Assembly (NCBI RefSeq): GCF_003046295.1
Contig: NZ_PZZN01000001.1
Location: forward strand, 186,001-250,000
Length of the DNA: 64,000 nucleotides
Source: Sphingomonas aerolata
GTDB taxonomy: Bacteria > Pseudomonadota > Alphaproteobacteria > Sphingomonadales > Sphingomonadaceae
Direction: 5' to 3'
In this document: piece by piece, positions 45,857 through 57,493 of the stretch
Layout: each line of letters opens with the position of its first letter
How positions within the stretch are numbered: the first letter of the stretch is position 1
Notes under the pieces: model-generated
What the model saw: the letters and a program-made list of their open reading frames with translations, nothing else
What the model was told of the DNA's origin: nothing
Databases searched by the model: none
Made by a program: the position numbers and the translations under genes

Positions 45857-47391
45857 CAGTGTGCCTCCCCGTGCGCGGCTTCATGCACGGTGGCGGGCTT
45901 CCCCGCAGTTGGGTTCGAATCGCTGGCCGGCTTGGCGCGGTCGACGCGCGCGAGCAGGACGCTGACATCCTTGCGCATCGGCGCGAGGAAGCTCTCGGGA
46001 TAGACGCCCATCCACAGCACAACGGCTGCGATCGGCGCGAGCAACCAGAATTCGCGCGCCGACAGGTCGACCATGCCGCGAACCTCGTCCGACTTGATCT
46101 CGCCAAAGACCACGCGACGGTACAGATACAGCATGTACGCCGCGCCGAGGATGATGCTCGTCGTGCAGAGCAGCGCCGTCCAGGTCGAGACCTGATAGGT
46201 GCCCATCAGCGACAGGAACTCGGCGACGAAGCCGCTGGTGCCCGGCAGGCCGATCGACGCCATGGTGAAGAACAAGAAGAAGATCGCATAGCGCGGCATG
46301 TTGATCGCCAGGCCGCCATAGCGCGAGATCTCGCGGGTATGGAGCTGGTCGTAGATCACGCCGACGCAGAGGAACAATGCGCCCGATACCAGCCCGTGGC
46401 TCAGCATCATGATCATCGCGCCTTCGATGCCCTGGCGGTTGAACGCGAACAGGCCGATCGTGACGATCGCCATATGCGCGACCGACGAATAGGCGATCAG
46501 CTTCTTCATGTCCGACTGCACGAGCGCGACGAGCGACGTGTAGATCACCGCGACCGCCGACAGGCCGAAGATCAGCCAAGTCAGCTGACCCGACGCTTCA
46601 GGGAACATCGGCAACAGGAAGCGCAGGAAGCCATATCCGCCGAGCTTGAGCAGCACGCCCGCCAGGATCACCGACCCTGCGGTCGGCGCCTGCACGTGCG
46701 CGTCGGGCAACCAGGTGTGGACCGGCCACATCGGCATCTTGACCGCAAACGACGCGAAGAACGCCAGCCACAGCCACGTCTGCACATGCGCCGGGAAGTC
46801 GTAGTTCAGCAGCGCCGGGATGCTCGTCGTACCCGCGGTCTTCGCCATGTACAGCATCGCGATGAACATCAGGACCGAGCCGAGCAGCGTGTACAGGAAG
46901 AACTTGTACGACGCGTAGATCCTGTTCGCCCCGCCCCAGATGCCGATGATCAGGTACATCGGGATCAGGCCGGCTTCGAAGAAGACGTAGAACAGGAACA
47001 GGTCCTGTGCCGCGAACGTGCCGATCATCAGCACTTCGGTGAACAGGAACGCCGCCATATATTCCGGCACGCGGGTCGTGATCGAGCGCCAGCTGGCGCC
47101 GATGCAGATCGGCATCAGGAACACGCTGAGCATGATCAGCATCAGCGCGAAGCCATCGATACCGAGCGACCAGCCAAACGGCCCGAAGATGCCGGGGGCG
47201 TGCTCGACGAATTGCCACTGCGCGCCGCCGATGTCGAAGTTCATCCACAGCATGATGCCGAGCACGAAGTCGATCAGCGTCGCCGCCAGCGCGAGCATCC
47301 GGGCCGTGTTCGCCGAGACGAACAGGCATGCGATGGCCGCGATCATCGGGACCGCGATCAGGACGGAAAGGATAGGAAAGCCGGTCATCAA
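45856..47391 (-). CDS. nuoM: NADH-quinone oxidoreductase subunit M
   Basis: Second antiporter-like subunit of the complex I membrane arm. The 511-residue protein has the pump motifs [18 protein letters not shown] (conserved Glu about 140), [26 protein letters not shown] and [15 protein letters not shown] polar, low-complexity C-terminal tail ([27 protein letters not shown], written here in two parts in nature as [10 protein letters not shown] then [17 protein letters not shown]) extends past the last helix. ATG overlaps the nuoL stop (ATGA). Confidence 0.96.
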   Translation of the reverse strand: MMTGFPILSVLIAVPMIAAIACLFVSANTARMLALAATLIDFVLGIMLWMNFDIGGAQWQFVEHAPGIFGPFGWSLGIDGFALMLIMLSVFLMPICIGASWRSITTRVPEYMAAFLFTEVLMIGTFAAQDLFLFYVFFEAGLIPMYLIIGIWGGANRIYASYKFFLYTLLGSVLMFIAMLYMAKTAGTTSIPALLNYDFPAHVQTWLWLAFFASFAVKMPMWPVHTWLPDAHVQAPTAGSVILAGVLLKLGGYGFLRFLLPMFPEASGQLTWLIFGLSAVAVIYTSLVALVQSDMKKLIAYSSVAHMAIVTIGLFAFNRQGIEGAMIMMLSHGLVSGALFLCVGVIYDQLHTREISRYGGLAINMPRYAIFFLFFTMASIGLPGTSGFVAEFLSLMGTYQVSTWTALLCTTSIILGAAYMLYLYRRVVFGEIKSDEVRGMVDLSAREFWLLAPIAAVVLWMGVYPESFLAPMRKDVSVLLARVDRAKPASDSNPTAGKPATVHEAAHGEAH

Positions 47392-49496
47392 TAGAGTCCG
47401 ATCGCCCAGGTTACGGCGGCTGTCAGGCCGATCAGCATGACGAAGGCATAGGTGTAGAGATATCCCGTCTGGAAGCGGCCGGCGACGCGCGCGCCGACCT
47501 GGACCAGCCAGGCCGACCCGTCGGGGCCGAACCGGTTGATCGTTTTCTCGTCACCGCGGTGCCACAGGAAACGGCCAATCGCGAAGGCGGGGCGGACGAA
47601 GATCAGGTCGTACAGCTCGTCGAAATACCACTTATGCAGCAGGAAGTCGTAGAGCACGCCGAACTGTTCGATCACCTTGCCCGGGAAGGACGGGTTCTTG
47701 ATATAGGCATACCAGGCGGTCAGCAGGCCGAGCAGCATCGCGATCGTCGCCGACAGCTTGATGATGAGCGGCACGCCGTGCATCTCGTGCATCAGATGTT
47801 CGCGGAACGCGAGTGCGCCCTTCCAGAACTCTTCGCCTGCACTCGGCTCGATGAAGTAACCGTGGAACACGAAGCCTGCGAGCACCGCACCGATCGACAG
47901 GACGATCAGCGGGATCAGCATCGGCAGCGGGCTCTCATGCGGGTGATACCCGCCATCGCCTTCCGCCGGCGCATGCACGGCATCGTGATGATCATGCGGC
48001 GCGTGGCCTGCGTCCTCGGCCTTTGCCGGGTTCGCGTGGTGATCGTCGACATGATGCGCGTCATGCGCATGGTCGTCGTGACCATGGGCGTCGTGGAGCG
48101 CATGCTGGATATGCTCCGAAGCGGCCCAGCGCGGCTTGCCCCAGAAGGTGAGGAACATCACGCGCCACGAATAGAAGCTGGTGAGCAATGCGACGAGCAC
48201 ACCGACGAACCACACGCCCGGCTGACCGGCCGCCCAGCTCGCCTCGATGATCGCATCCTTCGAATGGAAGCCTGCGAACCCGAATGCGGTGTTGCCGAAG
48301 ATGCCGGGAATGCCGACGCCGGTGATCGCGAGCGTACCCGCCATCATGCCCCAGAACGTCACCGGGATCTTCTTACGCAGGCCGCCATAATAGCGCATGT
48401 CCTGCTCGTGGTGCATCGCATGGATCACCGAGCCGGCACCCAGGAACAACAGCGCCTTGAAGAAGGCATGCGTGAACAGGTGGAACATCGCCGCGCCATA
48501 GGCGCCGACGCCCGCGGCGAAGAACATGTAGCCGAGCTGCGAACAGGTCGAATAGGCGATGACGCGCTTGATGTCGGTCTGGACGAGGCCGCAAGTGGCG
48601 GCGAACAGGCAGGTCGCGGCTCCGACCGAGGTGACCACGGTCAGCGCGACCGGGCTCATCTCGAACATCGGCGACAGGCGGCACACCATGAACACGCCTG
48701 CGGTGACCATCGTCGCCGCGTGGATCAGCGCCGACACCGGGGTCGGGCCTTCCATCGCGTCCGGCAGCCAGGTGTGCAGGCCGAGCTGTGCCGACTTGCC
48801 CATCGCGCCGACGAACAGCAGCAGGCAGAGCACCGTCATCGTATCGAAGCGGTAGCCGAGGAAGCCGATCGTCGATCCGGCCATGCCGGGTGCGGCGGCC
48901 AGGATCTCGGGGATCGAGACCGTGCCGAACACCAGGAACGTGCCGAAGATGCCGAGCATGAAGCCAAGATCGCCGACGCGGTTGACGACGAACGCCTTGA
49001 TCGCGGCAGCGCTGGCCGACGGCTTGCGGAACCAGAAGCCGATCAGGAGGTAGGACGCGAGGCCCACCCCTTCCCAGCCGAAGAACATCTGGACGAGATT
49101 GTTCGCGGTCACGAGCATCAGCATCGCAAAGGTGAACAGCGACAGATACGCAAAGAAGCGCGGCTGGTCGGGATCCTCATCCATATAGCCCCAGCTATAC
49201 AGATGGACGAGCGCCGACACCGACGTGACGACGACGAGCATCACCGCGGTCAGCGCATCGACGCGCAGCGACCACGCGACGTTCATGTCGCCCGACTGGA
49301 TGAAGTTGAGCAACGGCTCGACGGTCGCGCTGCTGGTGCCCGCCATGAAACCGAGGAAGATCGGCCAGGACAACAGGCACGACGCGAACAACGCCGCCGT
49401 GGTGACGATTTTCGCCGGCACGTTGCCGATCGCGCGATTGCCGAACCCGGCAACGATCGCGGCCAGTAACGGCAGGAAGACGATAAGCTGGATCAA
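47388..49496 (-). CDS. nuoL: NADH-quinone oxidoreductase subunit L with a His-rich insert
   Basis: NuoL is the distal proton-pumping subunit with the long lateral helix. The 702-residue protein has the standard antiporter motifs ([52 protein letters not shown]) and a C-terminal lateral-helix region. Between two membrane segments, at about residues 459-522, there is a hydrophilic insert with about 18 histidines among many Asp and Ala (for example [19 protein letters not shown]). Length is above the usual 610-680 because of this insert. Five bases separate it from the nuoK stop. Confidence 0.96.
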   Translation of the reverse strand: MIQLIVFLPLLAAIVAGFGNRAIGNVPAKIVTTAALFASCLLSWPIFLGFMAGTSSATVEPLLNFIQSGDMNVAWSLRVDALTAVMLVVVTSVSALVHLYSWGYMDEDPDQPRFFAYLSLFTFAMLMLVTANNLVQMFFGWEGVGLASYLLIGFWFRKPSASAAAIKAFVVNRVGDLGFMLGIFGTFLVFGTVSIPEILAAAPGMAGSTIGFLGYRFDTMTVLCLLLFVGAMGKSAQLGLHTWLPDAMEGPTPVSALIHAATMVTAGVFMVCRLSPMFEMSPVALTVVTSVGAATCLFAATCGLVQTDIKRVIAYSTCSQLGYMFFAAGVGAYGAAMFHLFTHAFFKALLFLGAGSVIHAMHHEQDMRYYGGLRKKIPVTFWGMMAGTLAITGVGIPGIFGNTAFGFAGFHSKDAIIEASWAAGQPGVWFVGVLVALLTSFYSWRVMFLTFWGKPRWAASEHIQHALHDAHGHDDHAHDAHHVDDHHANPAKAEDAGHAPHDHHDAVHAPAEGDGGYHPHESPLPMLIPLIVLSIGAVLAGFVFHGYFIEPSAGEEFWKGALAFREHLMHEMHGVPLIIKLSATIAMLLGLLTAWYAYIKNPSFPGKVIEQFGVLYDFLLHKWYFDELYDLIFVRPAFAIGRFLWHRGDEKTINRFGPDGSAWLVQVGARVAGRFQTGYLYTYAFVMLIGLTAAVTWAIGLY
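47930..48118 (-). other. Histidine/aspartate-rich insert in NuoL
   Basis: The part of nuoL encoding residues of about 459-522 carries around 18 histidines in some 63 codons, interspersed with Asp and Ala. Such a hydrophilic patch could bind divalent metals at the membrane surface; that is inference. Codon pattern follows the gene, so it is not a recent insertion. Confidence 0.8.
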
Positions 49497-49501
49497 CCGT
49501 A

Positions 49502-49810
49502 TTACCCCTTCATCCGGTTGACGTCGTCGACCGCAATGGTGCCGCGACCGCGGAAATAGATGACCAGAATGGCCAGGCCGATCGCGGCCTCACCCGCCGC
49601 GACCGTCAGCACGAACATCGCGAACACCTGTCCGACGAGATCGTTGAGGAAGGCCGAGAAGGCGACGAGATTGATGTTCACCGCGAGCAGGATCAGCTCG
49701 ATCGCCATCAGGATGACGATGAGGTTCTTGCGGTTCAGGAAGATGCCGAGCACCCCCATGGTGAACAGGATCGCCGCGACGACGAGGTAGTGGACGAGAC
49801 CGATCGTCAC
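49502..49810 (-). CDS. nuoK: NADH-quinone oxidoreductase subunit K
   Basis: NuoK is a three-helix proton-channel subunit. The 102-residue protein starts (GTG) [16 protein letters not shown], has the conserved Glu in [17 protein letters not shown] and the second Glu in [14 protein letters not shown]. The GTG start overlaps the nuoJ stop (GTGA). A longer upstream frame is antisense/out-of-phase reading of nuoJ. Confidence 0.95.
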   Translation of the reverse strand: MTIGLVHYLVVAAILFTMGVLGIFLNRKNLIVILMAIELILLAVNINLVAFSAFLNDLVGQVFAMFVLTVAAGEAAIGLAILVIYFRGRGTIAVDDVNRMKG

Positions 49811-50418
49811 AGTTCGACTCCCTGCCCGACGACCGGGCGCGTGTTGCGCGTTGCGTCCTGCGGACGGCGTGCGTTCTGGCGGCTGATGTTCTGCGCCTTC
49901 ACGCCGCCACGCTGGCGATGCGTCAGCACGATCGCGCCGATCATCGCGACAAGCAGGACGAGCCCGGCCGCCTCGAACACGAACAGATAGCGCGTGTAGA
50001 GCAGGTTGCCGATCGCCTGGATGTTGGGCACCCGCGCATCGATCGGCGCCGCGCGCCGTGCGAGTTGGATCGGCCCCGTGCTCCATGCGCCGATCGCGAT
50101 CATCACCTCGGCTGCAAGTGCGACCGCGAGCGCCAGCCCGATACCGAAATACCGTGCCACGCCGGCGCGCATTTCGGCAAAGTCGATGTCGAGCATCATG
50201 ACGACGAACAGGAACAGCACCGCGACCGCGCCGACATAGACGATGACGAGCAGCATCGCGATGAACTCGGCCCCGACGAGGATCATCAGACCCGCCGCGT
50301 TGAAGAAGGCGAGGATCAGCCACATCACCGAATGGACCGGATTGCGCGACGCGATCGTCATGGCGCCCGACAGGACGACGACGAAGGCGAAGAGATAAAA
50401 GGCTAAGGCCTGGATCAT
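49807..50418 (-). CDS. nuoJ: NADH-quinone oxidoreductase subunit J
   Basis: NuoJ is a five-helix membrane subunit of complex I. The 203-residue protein has [38 protein letters not shown] sequence at the N-terminus (the conserved NPVHSV box), [21 protein letters not shown] in the middle (first part [15 protein letters not shown]) and a polar tail with [13 protein letters not shown]. It follows nuoI after a 119-bp gap that contains a REP-like repeat, the only large gap inside the operon. Confidence 0.95.
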   Translation of the reverse strand: MIQALAFYLFAFVVVLSGAMTIASRNPVHSVMWLILAFFNAAGLMILVGAEFIAMLLVIVYVGAVAVLFLFVVMMLDIDFAEMRAGVARYFGIGLALAVALAAEVMIAIGAWSTGPIQLARRAAPIDARVPNIQAIGNLLYTRYLFVFEAAGLVLLVAMIGAIVLTHRQRGGVKAQNISRQNARRPQDATRNTRPVVGQGVEL

Positions 50419-50426
50419 GAGGTCCT

Positions 50427-50519
50427 CGTCACCCCAGCGAACGCTGGGGTCTCACGCCGCGCGGGCGCGCTCGGAAACGGGGAGATCCCAGCCTGCGCTG
50501 GGATGACGGAGTTAATCTG
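50427..50519. repeat. Dispersed palindromic repeat (REP-like), copy 3, inside the nuo operon
   Basis: Two adjacent palindromes: CGTCACCCCAGCG/CGCTGGGG at the left and ATCCCAGC/GCTGGGAT with GGATGACGG at the right end. It fills the gap between nuoI and nuoJ. As transcribed RNA it would form stable hairpins that could affect relative expression or mRNA stability of nuoI and nuoJ. Confidence 0.85.
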
Positions 50520-50537
50520 TGTCATCGCGGCGCTCGC

Positions 50538-51023
50538 TTAACGGTACGGCGCATCGGCGGCAAGGTTCGCCGCGATCGCGCTTTCCCAGCGATCGCCGTT
50601 ATCGAGCAGCTTCGACTTGTCGTAGATCAGCTCTTCGCGCGTCTCGGTCGAGAATTCGTAATTCGGACCCTCGACGATCGCATCGACCGGGCACGCCTCG
50701 GCGCACAGGCCGCAATAGATGCACTTGGTCATGTCGATGTCGTAGCGCGTCGTGCGGCGCGAGCCGTCGTCGCGCGGCTCGGCCTCGATCGTGATCGCCT
50801 GGGCCGGGCACACGGCCTCGCACAGCTTGCACGCGATGCACCGCTCTTCGCCATTGGGATAACGACGCAGCGCATGCTCACCGCGGAACCGCGGGGACAC
50901 AGGGTTGCGCTCGTACGGATAGTTGATCGTCGCCTTTTCCTTGAAGAAATAGCGAAGCGTCAACGCGTGCGCCTTCACGAATTCCCACAGGGTGAACGAC
51001 TTGATGATCTGAGCAACGCTCAT
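50538..51023 (-). CDS. nuoI: NADH-quinone oxidoreductase subunit I
   Basis: NuoI carries clusters N6a and N6b that pass electrons towards NuoB. The 161-residue protein has two ferredoxin motifs, [12 protein letters not shown] (Cys 62, 65, 68, 72) and [12 protein letters not shown] (Cys 101, 104, 107, 111), all eight Cys present. The ATG overlaps the nuoH stop (ATGA). It is followed by a repeat-containing gap before nuoJ. Confidence 0.96.
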   Translation of the reverse strand: MSVAQIIKSFTLWEFVKAHALTLRYFFKEKATINYPYERNPVSPRFRGEHALRRYPNGEERCIACKLCEAVCPAQAITIEAEPRDDGSRRTTRYDIDMTKCIYCGLCAEACPVDAIVEGPNYEFSTETREELIYDKSKLLDNGDRWESAIAANLAADAPYR

Positions 51024-52069
51024 GAACCCACTCCAACGCGCGTCAGCATCAACACGCCCGACACGAGGAAAACCCAGAACAGCGAGACGGGCAGGAAAAT
51101 CTTCCAGCCGAGCCGCATCAGCTGATCATAGCGATAGCGCGGCACGGTCGCCTTCACCCAGCTGAACAGGAAGAAGAAGAACAGGATCTTGGCGAACAGC
51201 CAGATGATCCCCGGCACGTAATAGAGCGGCGCCCAGTCGACCGGCGGCAGCCACCCACCCCAGAAGAGCGTAGCATTGAGCGCGCACATCAGGATGACGT
51301 TGGCGTACTCACCCAGCCAGAACAGCGCGAACGCCATCGACGAATATTCGGTCTGGTAACCGGCGACGAGCTCGCTCTCCGCCTCGGTCAGATCGAACGG
51401 TGCACGCTGCGTTTCCGCGAGGCTCGAGATGAAGAACATCACCGCCATCGGGAACAGCAGCGGATTGACGATATAGCCGTTGATGTGCAGCCCGAACATG
51501 TTCTGCTGCGCGGTCACGATGCCCGACAGGTTGAACGTGCCCGACCACAACACGACCGAGATCAGGATGAACCCGATCGCGACTTCGTAGCTGACCATCT
51601 GCGCTGCCGCACGCAGCGCCGAGTAGAACGGATATTTCGAGTTCGACGCCCAGCCCGCGAGGATGATCCCGTACACGCCGAGCGACGACGCCGCGAGCAC
51701 GTAGAGCAAGCCGACATTGATGTCCGCGAGCACGACGCCGGGCTGGAACGGGATCACCGCCCAGACGATCAGCGCGACCGTGAAGGTGATGATCGGCGCC
51801 AGCAGGAACAGCGCGCGATTGGCGGCTGCCGGGACGATCGTCTCCTGCAGGAACACCTTCAGGCCGTCGGCAAAGCTCTGCAGCAGGCCGAACGGACCCA
51901 CCACGTTTGGACCACGCCGAAGCGCCATCGCCGCCCAGATCTTGCGATCGGCATAGATGATCATCGCGACCGCCAGCATCACCGGCAGCGCGATTGCGAG
52001 AATGTCGATGATCGTCGCGAGGAAGAACGCCCAGTCGTAACCGAGCGAGGATTCGAACCAGGAGATCAT
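51020..52069 (-). CDS. nuoH: NADH-quinone oxidoreductase subunit H
   Basis: NuoH forms part of the quinone-binding pocket and the junction between arms. The 349-residue protein has about eight membrane helices, the E-channel segments [19 protein letters not shown] (here [20 protein letters not shown] in part), [21 protein letters not shown] (first part [17 protein letters not shown]) and [23 protein letters not shown] overlaps link it to nuoG and nuoI. Confidence 0.96.
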   Translation of the reverse strand: MISWFESSLGYDWAFFLATIIDILAIALPVMLAVAMIIYADRKIWAAMALRRGPNVVGPFGLLQSFADGLKVFLQETIVPAAANRALFLLAPIITFTVALIVWAVIPFQPGVVLADINVGLLYVLAASSLGVYGIILAGWASNSKYPFYSALRAAAQMVSYEVAIGFILISVVLWSGTFNLSGIVTAQQNMFGLHINGYIVNPLLFPMAVMFFISSLAETQRAPFDLTEAESELVAGYQTEYSSMAFALFWLGEYANVILMCALNATLFWGGWLPPVDWAPLYYVPGIIWLFAKILFFFFLFSWVKATVPRYRYDQLMRLGWKIFLPVSLFWVFLVSGVLMLTRVGVGS

Positions 52070-54060
52070 TCGGCTGCCTCCGCAAAGTCTTCCCCGTGGA
52101 GAAGTTCAGCCGAGCAACGCTGCATCGTCGGCGATGCGCGGCAGATCGCGTTGGTCAGGTAGAAGTCCTTGATCGGATAGCCGGCCAGAACCCCCTCGCC
52201 CGCACCGCCGAGCGACGGCGGGTTCCACTCGAACGTCGCGAGCGCCTGGTGACGCAGCGCGGGAACGGCAGCGAACATTTCTTCGCGCAGCCCCTCGAAG
52301 CTGTCGAACGGCAGCGTGTGGCCAAGCGTGTCGGACAGCGCGCGGAAGATCGACCAGTCGTCGCGCGCATCGCCAGGGGCGAACACCGCACGCTCGCCGC
52401 GCTGGACGCGGCCCTCGAGGTTGACCCAGGTTCCCGACTTCTCGGCATAGGTCACGCCCGGCAGGATGACGTCGGCAGCCGCCGCACCCTTGTCGCCGTG
52501 ATGACCAACGAACACCTTGAAGCCCGCGAACTGGCTGAAATCGACCTCGTCCGCGCCGAGGAAGAAGCCGAGCTTCGCCCCCATCACATCGGCGATGCCG
52601 CCCGTCTGCGCATAGCCGAGCATCAGCCCGCCCATCCGCGACGCGGCCATATGGACGACGTTAAAGCCGTTCCAGCCGTCCTTGACGAGGCCCAGCGTGT
52701 CGACGAGCTTCAGCGCGGCGCCGTGGCCACCCTTCAGCGCCGCGCCACCGACGATCACCATCGGACGCTCAGCCTTGCCGAACGCCTCGGTCACTGCGTC
52801 GGGCAGATTGCCGAGCAGCGCCAGATCGTCGCCGAGCCACTCGACCTTGTAGGTCAGCTCGGTCTCAGGCCCGATCGCGAAGACCTTCGCGCCCTTCTTG
52901 ATCGCCTTGCGGACCCGCGTGTTCACCAGCGGCGCTTCCCAGCGCAGGTTGGTGCCCACCAGCAGGATCGCGTCGGCACGCTCGGTACCGGCGATCGTCG
53001 TGTTGAAATTGACCGCGGCGATGTTCGACGCGTCATAGGCCATGCCGGTCTGGCGGCCTTCGAGCATCGTCGAGCCCATCTTCGCGAGCAGCGCCTTGGC
53101 GGCATACATCGTCTCGCAGTCGACCAGGTCGCCTGCGACCGCGGCCACGCTCGACCCGGCGTCAACCGCCTTGATCGCCGCGAAGGCCTCGTCCCAGGTC
53201 GCGGGCTGGAGCTTGCCGTTCACGCGGACATAGGGCTTGTCGAGACGACGACGGACGAGACCGTCGATCGCGTGGCGCGTCTTGTCGGTCGCCCACTCCT
53301 CGTTCACGTCCTCGTTGATCCGCGGCACGCAACGCAGCACCTGACGACCACGGCTGTCGAGCCGGATGTTGGTGCCGACCGCATCCATGACGTCGATCGT
53401 CAGCGTCTTGCGCAGTTCCCAAGGACGCGCTTCGAACGCGTAGGGCTTCGAGGTCAGCGCACCTACCGGGCACAGATCGACGACGTTGCCCGACAGCTCG
53501 CTCTTCACCGCGTTTTCGAGATACGAGGTGATCTGCATGTCCTCGCCGCGGAAGATCGCACCGATCTCCTCAACGCCGGAGACTTCCTCGGCAAAGCGGA
53601 TGCAGCGCGTGCACTGGATGCAGCGGGTCATGACCGTCTTCACGATCGGACCCATATACTTTTCGGTGACCGCGCGCTTGTTCTCGTCATAGCGCGAATG
53701 GCCGCGGCCATAGGCGACCGACTGGTCCTGCAGATCGCACTCGCCACCCTGATCGCAGATCGGGCAATCGAGCGGATGGTTGATCAGCAGGAATTCCATG
53801 ATGCCCTCGCGGGCATTCTTAACCATCGGCGAGTTGGTGAAGATCTCCTGCTTGTCCGCGGCCGGCAGCGCGCACGACGCCTGCGGCTTGGGCGGACCCG
53901 GCTTCACCTCGACCAGACACATCCGGCAATTGCCGGCGATGCTCAAACGCTCATGGTAACAGAAACGCGGGATCTCCTTGCCGGCAAGCTCGCACGCCTG
54001 CAGCACGGTGGCACCCTGCGGCACCTCGATCTCTACGCCATCGACTTTGACTAAGGGCAT
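52066..54060 (-). CDS. nuoG: NADH-quinone oxidoreductase subunit G
   Basis: NuoG holds several iron-sulfur clusters in the peripheral arm. The 664-residue protein begins with a [2Fe-2S] ferredoxin domain (Cys34, 45, 48 and 63). The His/Cys segment [18 protein letters not shown] and [10 protein letters not shown] bind [4Fe-4S] clusters, and a molybdopterin-oxidoreductase-like domain without the cofactor follows. Length is typical for alphaproteobacteria. It ends ATGA on nuoH. A 76-codon gene separates it from nuoF. Confidence 0.96.
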   Translation of the reverse strand: MPLVKVDGVEIEVPQGATVLQACELAGKEIPRFCYHERLSIAGNCRMCLVEVKPGPPKPQASCALPAADKQEIFTNSPMVKNAREGIMEFLLINHPLDCPICDQGGECDLQDQSVAYGRGHSRYDENKRAVTEKYMGPIVKTVMTRCIQCTRCIRFAEEVSGVEEIGAIFRGEDMQITSYLENAVKSELSGNVVDLCPVGALTSKPYAFEARPWELRKTLTIDVMDAVGTNIRLDSRGRQVLRCVPRINEDVNEEWATDKTRHAIDGLVRRRLDKPYVRVNGKLQPATWDEAFAAIKAVDAGSSVAAVAGDLVDCETMYAAKALLAKMGSTMLEGRQTGMAYDASNIAAVNFNTTIAGTERADAILLVGTNLRWEAPLVNTRVRKAIKKGAKVFAIGPETELTYKVEWLGDDLALLGNLPDAVTEAFGKAERPMVIVGGAALKGGHGAALKLVDTLGLVKDGWNGFNVVHMAASRMGGLMLGYAQTGGIADVMGAKLGFFLGADEVDFSQFAGFKVFVGHHGDKGAAAADVILPGVTYAEKSGTWVNLEGRVQRGERAVFAPGDARDDWSIFRALSDTLGHTLPFDSFEGLREEMFAAVPALRHQALATFEWNPPSLGGAGEGVLAGYPIKDFYLTNAICRASPTMQRCSAELLHGEDFAEAAE

Positions 54061-54061
54061 A

Positions 54062-54292
54062 TCAGTGTTCCGTGTCCATCAGACCGAGACGCTTTTCGAT
54101 GCGGTCGACCCGCATCTTCAAGTCGGCAACGTCCGATTGAATGCCATAAATTGTGCCGACCAGGCCGCGCACATGATCCTCGAGCGATAGCAGCCGGATA
54201 CCCTGCGATGTCTGCTCGCGCTTGATAGCCGAGACATCGCTTTGGATCGTCTTCAGGATTTCCAGCATGATATCAGCCCGCTCGTCGGTCAT
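54062..54292 (-). CDS. Short coiled-coil protein encoded between nuoF and nuoG
   Basis: A 76-residue protein, [17 protein letters not shown]..., that is almost entirely one amphipathic helix with heptad spacing of Ile/Leu/Val and a [20 protein letters not shown] middle, ending in [20 protein letters not shown]. No cysteines or membrane helix. Its ATG overlaps the nuoF stop (ATGA) and its stop is one base from the nuoG start, so it is translated as part of the complex I operon. It resembles the short 'DUF' coiled-coil proteins with [23 protein letters not shown] repeats. No complex I subunit is known to look like this; it may be an assembly or accessory factor, or an unrelated passenger. Confidence 0.65.
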   Translation of the reverse strand: MTDERADIMLEILKTIQSDVSAIKREQTSQGIRLLSLEDHVRGLVGTIYGIQSDVADLKMRVDRIEKRLGLMDTEH

Positions 54293-55590
54293 TCCGCCGC
54301 TTCCATCATCGGTGCGGTGTCACCACCACGTTCGCGGATACGGCGTTCCATCTCTGGGCGGAAATGCTTGATCAGGCCCTGGATCGGCCAGGCTGCGGCG
54401 TCACCGAGCGCGCAGATCGAGTGACCCTCGACCTGCTTGGTGACCTGCTGGAGCATGTCGATCTCGGACAGCTCGGCGTCGCCGGTGCGCATCCGCTCCA
54501 TCACGCGCCACATCCAGCCGGTGCCTTCGCGGCACGGCGTGCACTGGCCGCAGCTCTCATGCTTGTAGAAGTAGGAGATGCGGCTGATCGCACGGACGAT
54601 GTCGGTCGACTTGTCCATGACGATGATCGCCGCGGTGCCGAGGCCCGAGCCGACCGCCTTCAGGCCATCGAAGTCCATCGCGCAGTCCATGATCTGCGCG
54701 GCGGGCACCAATGGCACCGAGGAGCCGCCCGGGATCACCGCGAGCAGATTGTCCCAGCCGCCACGAATACCGCCGCAATGCGTCTCGATCAGGTCGCGGA
54801 ACGAGATGCTCATCTCTTCCTCGACGACGCACGGCTTGTTCACATGGCCGCTGATCTGGAACAGCTTGGTGCCGCGGTTATTTTCGGCGCCGAAGCTCGA
54901 GAACCAGGCCGCGCCGCGCCGCAGGATCGTCGGCGCGACCGCGATCGATTCGACGTTGTTGACCGTCGTCGGGCAGCCATAGAGCCCCGCACCCGCCGGG
55001 AATGGCGGCTTGAGGCGCGGCTGGCCCTTCTTGCCCTCGAGGCTTTCGAGCATCGCGGTCTCTTCGCCGCAGATATAGGCGCCGGCACCGCGGTGGACGA
55101 ACACGTCGAAGTCGTAGCCCGACCCGCACGCATTCTTGCCGATGAAGCCGCGATCATAGGCCTCGGCGACCGCCGCGAACAGCGTCTCCGCCTCGCGGAT
55201 ATATTCGCCGCGGATGTAGATGTACGCCGCACGCGCACGCATCGCGAACCCGGCGATCAGCGCACCCTCGATCAGCTTGTGCGGATCGTGACGGATGATC
55301 TCGCGATCCTTGCAGCTGCCCGGCTCGGATTCATCGGCGTTGATGACGAGGAAGTTCGGCCGGTCGGGCTTCGGCTCCTTGGGCATGAACGACCATTTGG
55401 TGCCGGTCGGGAACCCTGCCCCGCCGCGGCCACGCAAGCCGCTCGCCTTCATCACGTCGATGATCGCGTCCTGGCCGAGCGCCATCAGGTCCTTGGTATT
55501 GTCCCAATCGCCGCGCATGATCGCCGCGTCGATGTTCCACGGCTGGAAGCCGTAGACGTTGGTGAAGATGCGGTCCTTGTCGGCGAGCAT
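54289..55590 (-). CDS. nuoF: NADH-quinone oxidoreductase subunit F
   Basis: NuoF binds FMN and NADH and one [4Fe-4S] cluster. The 433-residue protein has the NADH/FMN loop [47 protein letters not shown] (first part [16 protein letters not shown]) and the cluster motif [16 protein letters not shown] near residue 352. I take the ATG at 55590, which shares one base with the nuoE stop (TGATG); a longer frame upstream is antisense to nothing useful and lies in nuoE. Confidence 0.96.
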   Translation of the reverse strand: MLADKDRIFTNVYGFQPWNIDAAIMRGDWDNTKDLMALGQDAIIDVMKASGLRGRGGAGFPTGTKWSFMPKEPKPDRPNFLVINADESEPGSCKDREIIRHDPHKLIEGALIAGFAMRARAAYIYIRGEYIREAETLFAAVAEAYDRGFIGKNACGSGYDFDVFVHRGAGAYICGEETAMLESLEGKKGQPRLKPPFPAGAGLYGCPTTVNNVESIAVAPTILRRGAAWFSSFGAENNRGTKLFQISGHVNKPCVVEEEMSISFRDLIETHCGGIRGGWDNLLAVIPGGSSVPLVPAAQIMDCAMDFDGLKAVGSGLGTAAIIVMDKSTDIVRAISRISYFYKHESCGQCTPCREGTGWMWRVMERMRTGDAELSEIDMLQQVTKQVEGHSICALGDAAAWPIQGLIKHFRPEMERRIRERGGDTAPMMEAAE

Positions 55591-56258
55591 CAGGCCCACT
55601 CCCCCCGGTAATCGTGGTTCGCGTCGACCATCGCCTTGAGCGAGGTCGGGCCGCCTTCGGGGCAACTCGCGCGGCGGCCGAATTGCGGCCCCGGCGTCGG
55701 CGTGCCGCCACTGGCAAGCGCCTCGAGGATTTCGGTCGTCTTGTCGTAGTCGAGATCTTCGAAGTTATCGTCGTTGATCTGAACCATCGGCGCGTTCGCG
55801 CAGGTGCCCAGGCACTCGACCTCGGTCAGCGTGAACATGCCGTCCGGCGTCGTACCGCCCTTGACGAGGCCCCGGTTCTTGCACGCGGCCAGCACGTCGT
55901 CCGACCCGCGCAGCATGCACGGCGTCGTGCCGCAGACCTGCACGTGATAGCGACCGACCGGCGCGAGGTTGAACATCGTGTAGAAGGTCACGACCTCATA
56001 GACGCGCATGTACGGCACGCCGATCTGACGCGCGACGAACTCGATCACCGGCACCGGCAACCAGCCCTGGGTCTGCGTTTCCGCACCGACCTGGCGCTGG
56101 GCAAGATCGAGGAACGGGATCGACGCCGACTGCTCGCGGCCCTTCGGGTAGCGCCCGAGGATCTCGTTCGCCTTCACCTGGTTTTCGTCCGTCCAGGCGA
56201 ACGAGCCCCAGCGTGCGCGGGTCTCTGCCTCGTCGGGAATTTTCGGAGCTTCAGCCAT
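55590..56258 (-). CDS. nuoE: NADH-quinone oxidoreductase subunit E
   Basis: NuoE carries the [2Fe-2S] cluster N1a in a thioredoxin-like fold. The 222-residue protein has the cluster cysteines in VCGTTPCML and [16 protein letters not shown]-terminal extension of about 40 residues ([20 protein letters not shown]...), common in alphaproteobacteria, follows. Its start shares a base with the nuoD stop. Confidence 0.95.
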   Translation of the reverse strand: MAEAPKIPDEAETRARWGSFAWTDENQVKANEILGRYPKGREQSASIPFLDLAQRQVGAETQTQGWLPVPVIEFVARQIGVPYMRVYEVVTFYTMFNLAPVGRYHVQVCGTTPCMLRGSDDVLAACKNRGLVKGGTTPDGMFTLTEVECLGTCANAPMVQINDDNFEDLDYDKTTEILEALASGGTPTPGPQFGRRASCPEGGPTSLKAMVDANHDYRGEWA

Positions 56259-57493
56259 CAGCGGTCACATTCACCAAAAACGATATCCATCGCGCCGAGG
56301 ATCGCGGTCGTATCTGCCAGCATGTGACCCTTCGCCATGAAGTCGAAGGCCTGGAGATGCGAAAACGCGGTCGGGCGGATCTTGCAGCGGTACGGCTTGT
56401 TGCTGCCGTCGGCGACCAGATACACGCCGAACTCGCCCTTGGGGCTCTCGGTCGCGACATAGACGTCGCCGGCAGGCACATGGAAGCCCTCGGTATAGAG
56501 CTTGAAGTGATGGATCAGCGCTTCCATCGACTGCTTCATCTCAGCGCGCTTGGGCGGCACGACCTTGCGGTCGAGCGACGCGATCGGCCCCTCGGGCATG
56601 TCGCGCAGGCACTGCTTCATGATCCGTGCCGACTGACGCACTTCCTCGACGCGCACCATGAACCGGTCATAGCAGTCGCCACGCGTGCCGACCGGCACGT
56701 CGAAGTCCATCTTGGCATAGACGTCATAGGGCTGCGACTTGCGCAGATCCCAGGCGATGCCCGAGCCGCGGATCATCGGGCCCGAAAAGCCCCATTTGAT
56801 CGCATCGTCACGGCTGACGATCGCGATGTCGACGTTGCGCTGCTTGAAGATGCGGTTGTCGGCGACGAGCGAAATCGCATCCTCGAACAGCCGCGGCAGG
56901 CGCGTGTCGAGCCAGTCGCCGATATCGGCGAGCAGCTTGAGCGGTGCATCCTGATGCACGCCACCCGGACGGAAATAGTTGGAATGCATGCGCGCGCCGC
57001 TGACGCGCTCGAAGAAGTTCATGCAGTCTTCGCGGATCTCGAACAGCCACAGGTTCGGCGTCATCGCGCCGACGTCCATGACGTGGCTGCCGAGGTTGAG
57101 CATGTGGTTCGAGATGCGCGTCAGCTCGGCGAAGAACACGCGCAGATACTGCGCCCGCTCAGGCACTTCGAGGTCGAGCAGCTTCTCGACCGCGAGCACC
57201 CAGCTATGCTCCATGCACAGCGGCGAGCAGTAATCGAGACGATCGAAATAGGGCAGCGCCTGCGTGTAGGTCTTGTACTCGATCAGCTTCTCGGTGCCGC
57301 GGTGAAGCAGCCCGACATGCGGATCGACACGCTCGACGATCTCGCCGTCGAGCTCCATGACCAGGCGGAGCACGCCGTGCGCCGCCGGATGCTGCGGACC
57401 GAAGTTGATCGTGTAGTTCTGGATCGTGACGTCGCCGGTCGTGGGATCGGCCGCATCGCCCTCGCCCAGAAGCTCCTCTACATAGAGACTCAC
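56258..57493 (-). CDS. nuoD: NADH-quinone oxidoreductase subunit D
   Basis: NuoD is the 49-kDa subunit forming most of the quinone site. The 411-residue protein starts [20 protein letters not shown], then [22 protein letters not shown] (first part [19 protein letters not shown]), [26 protein letters not shown] text here as [19 protein letters not shown]. It ends with [14 protein letters not shown], the conserved C-terminus that carries the Arg of the family. ATGA overlap with nuoC. Confidence 0.96.
   Translation of the reverse strand: MSLYVEELLGEGDAADPTTGDVTIQNYTINFGPQHPAAHGVLRLVMELDGEIVERVDPHVGLLHRGTEKLIEYKTYTQALPYFDRLDYCSPLCMEHSWVLAVEKLLDLEVPERAQYLRVFFAELTRISNHMLNLGSHVMDVGAMTPNLWLFEIREDCMNFFERVSGARMHSNYFRPGGVHQDAPLKLLADIGDWLDTRLPRLFEDAISLVADNRIFKQRNVDIAIVSRDDAIKWGFSGPMIRGSGIAWDLRKSQPYDVYAKMDFDVPVGTRGDCYDRFMVRVEEVRQSARIMKQCLRDMPEGPIASLDRKVVPPKRAEMKQSMEALIHHFKLYTEGFHVPAGDVYVATESPKGEFGVYLVADGSNKPYRCKIRPTAFSHLQAFDFMAKGHMLADTTAILGAMDIVFGECDR

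Noticed and set aside
52096..54054. 652-codon plus-strand open frame opposite nuoG, and similar frames opposite nuoM, nuoL and nuoD
   Set aside because: Arg/His-rich, no motif, and fully covered by well-supported genes on the other strand.
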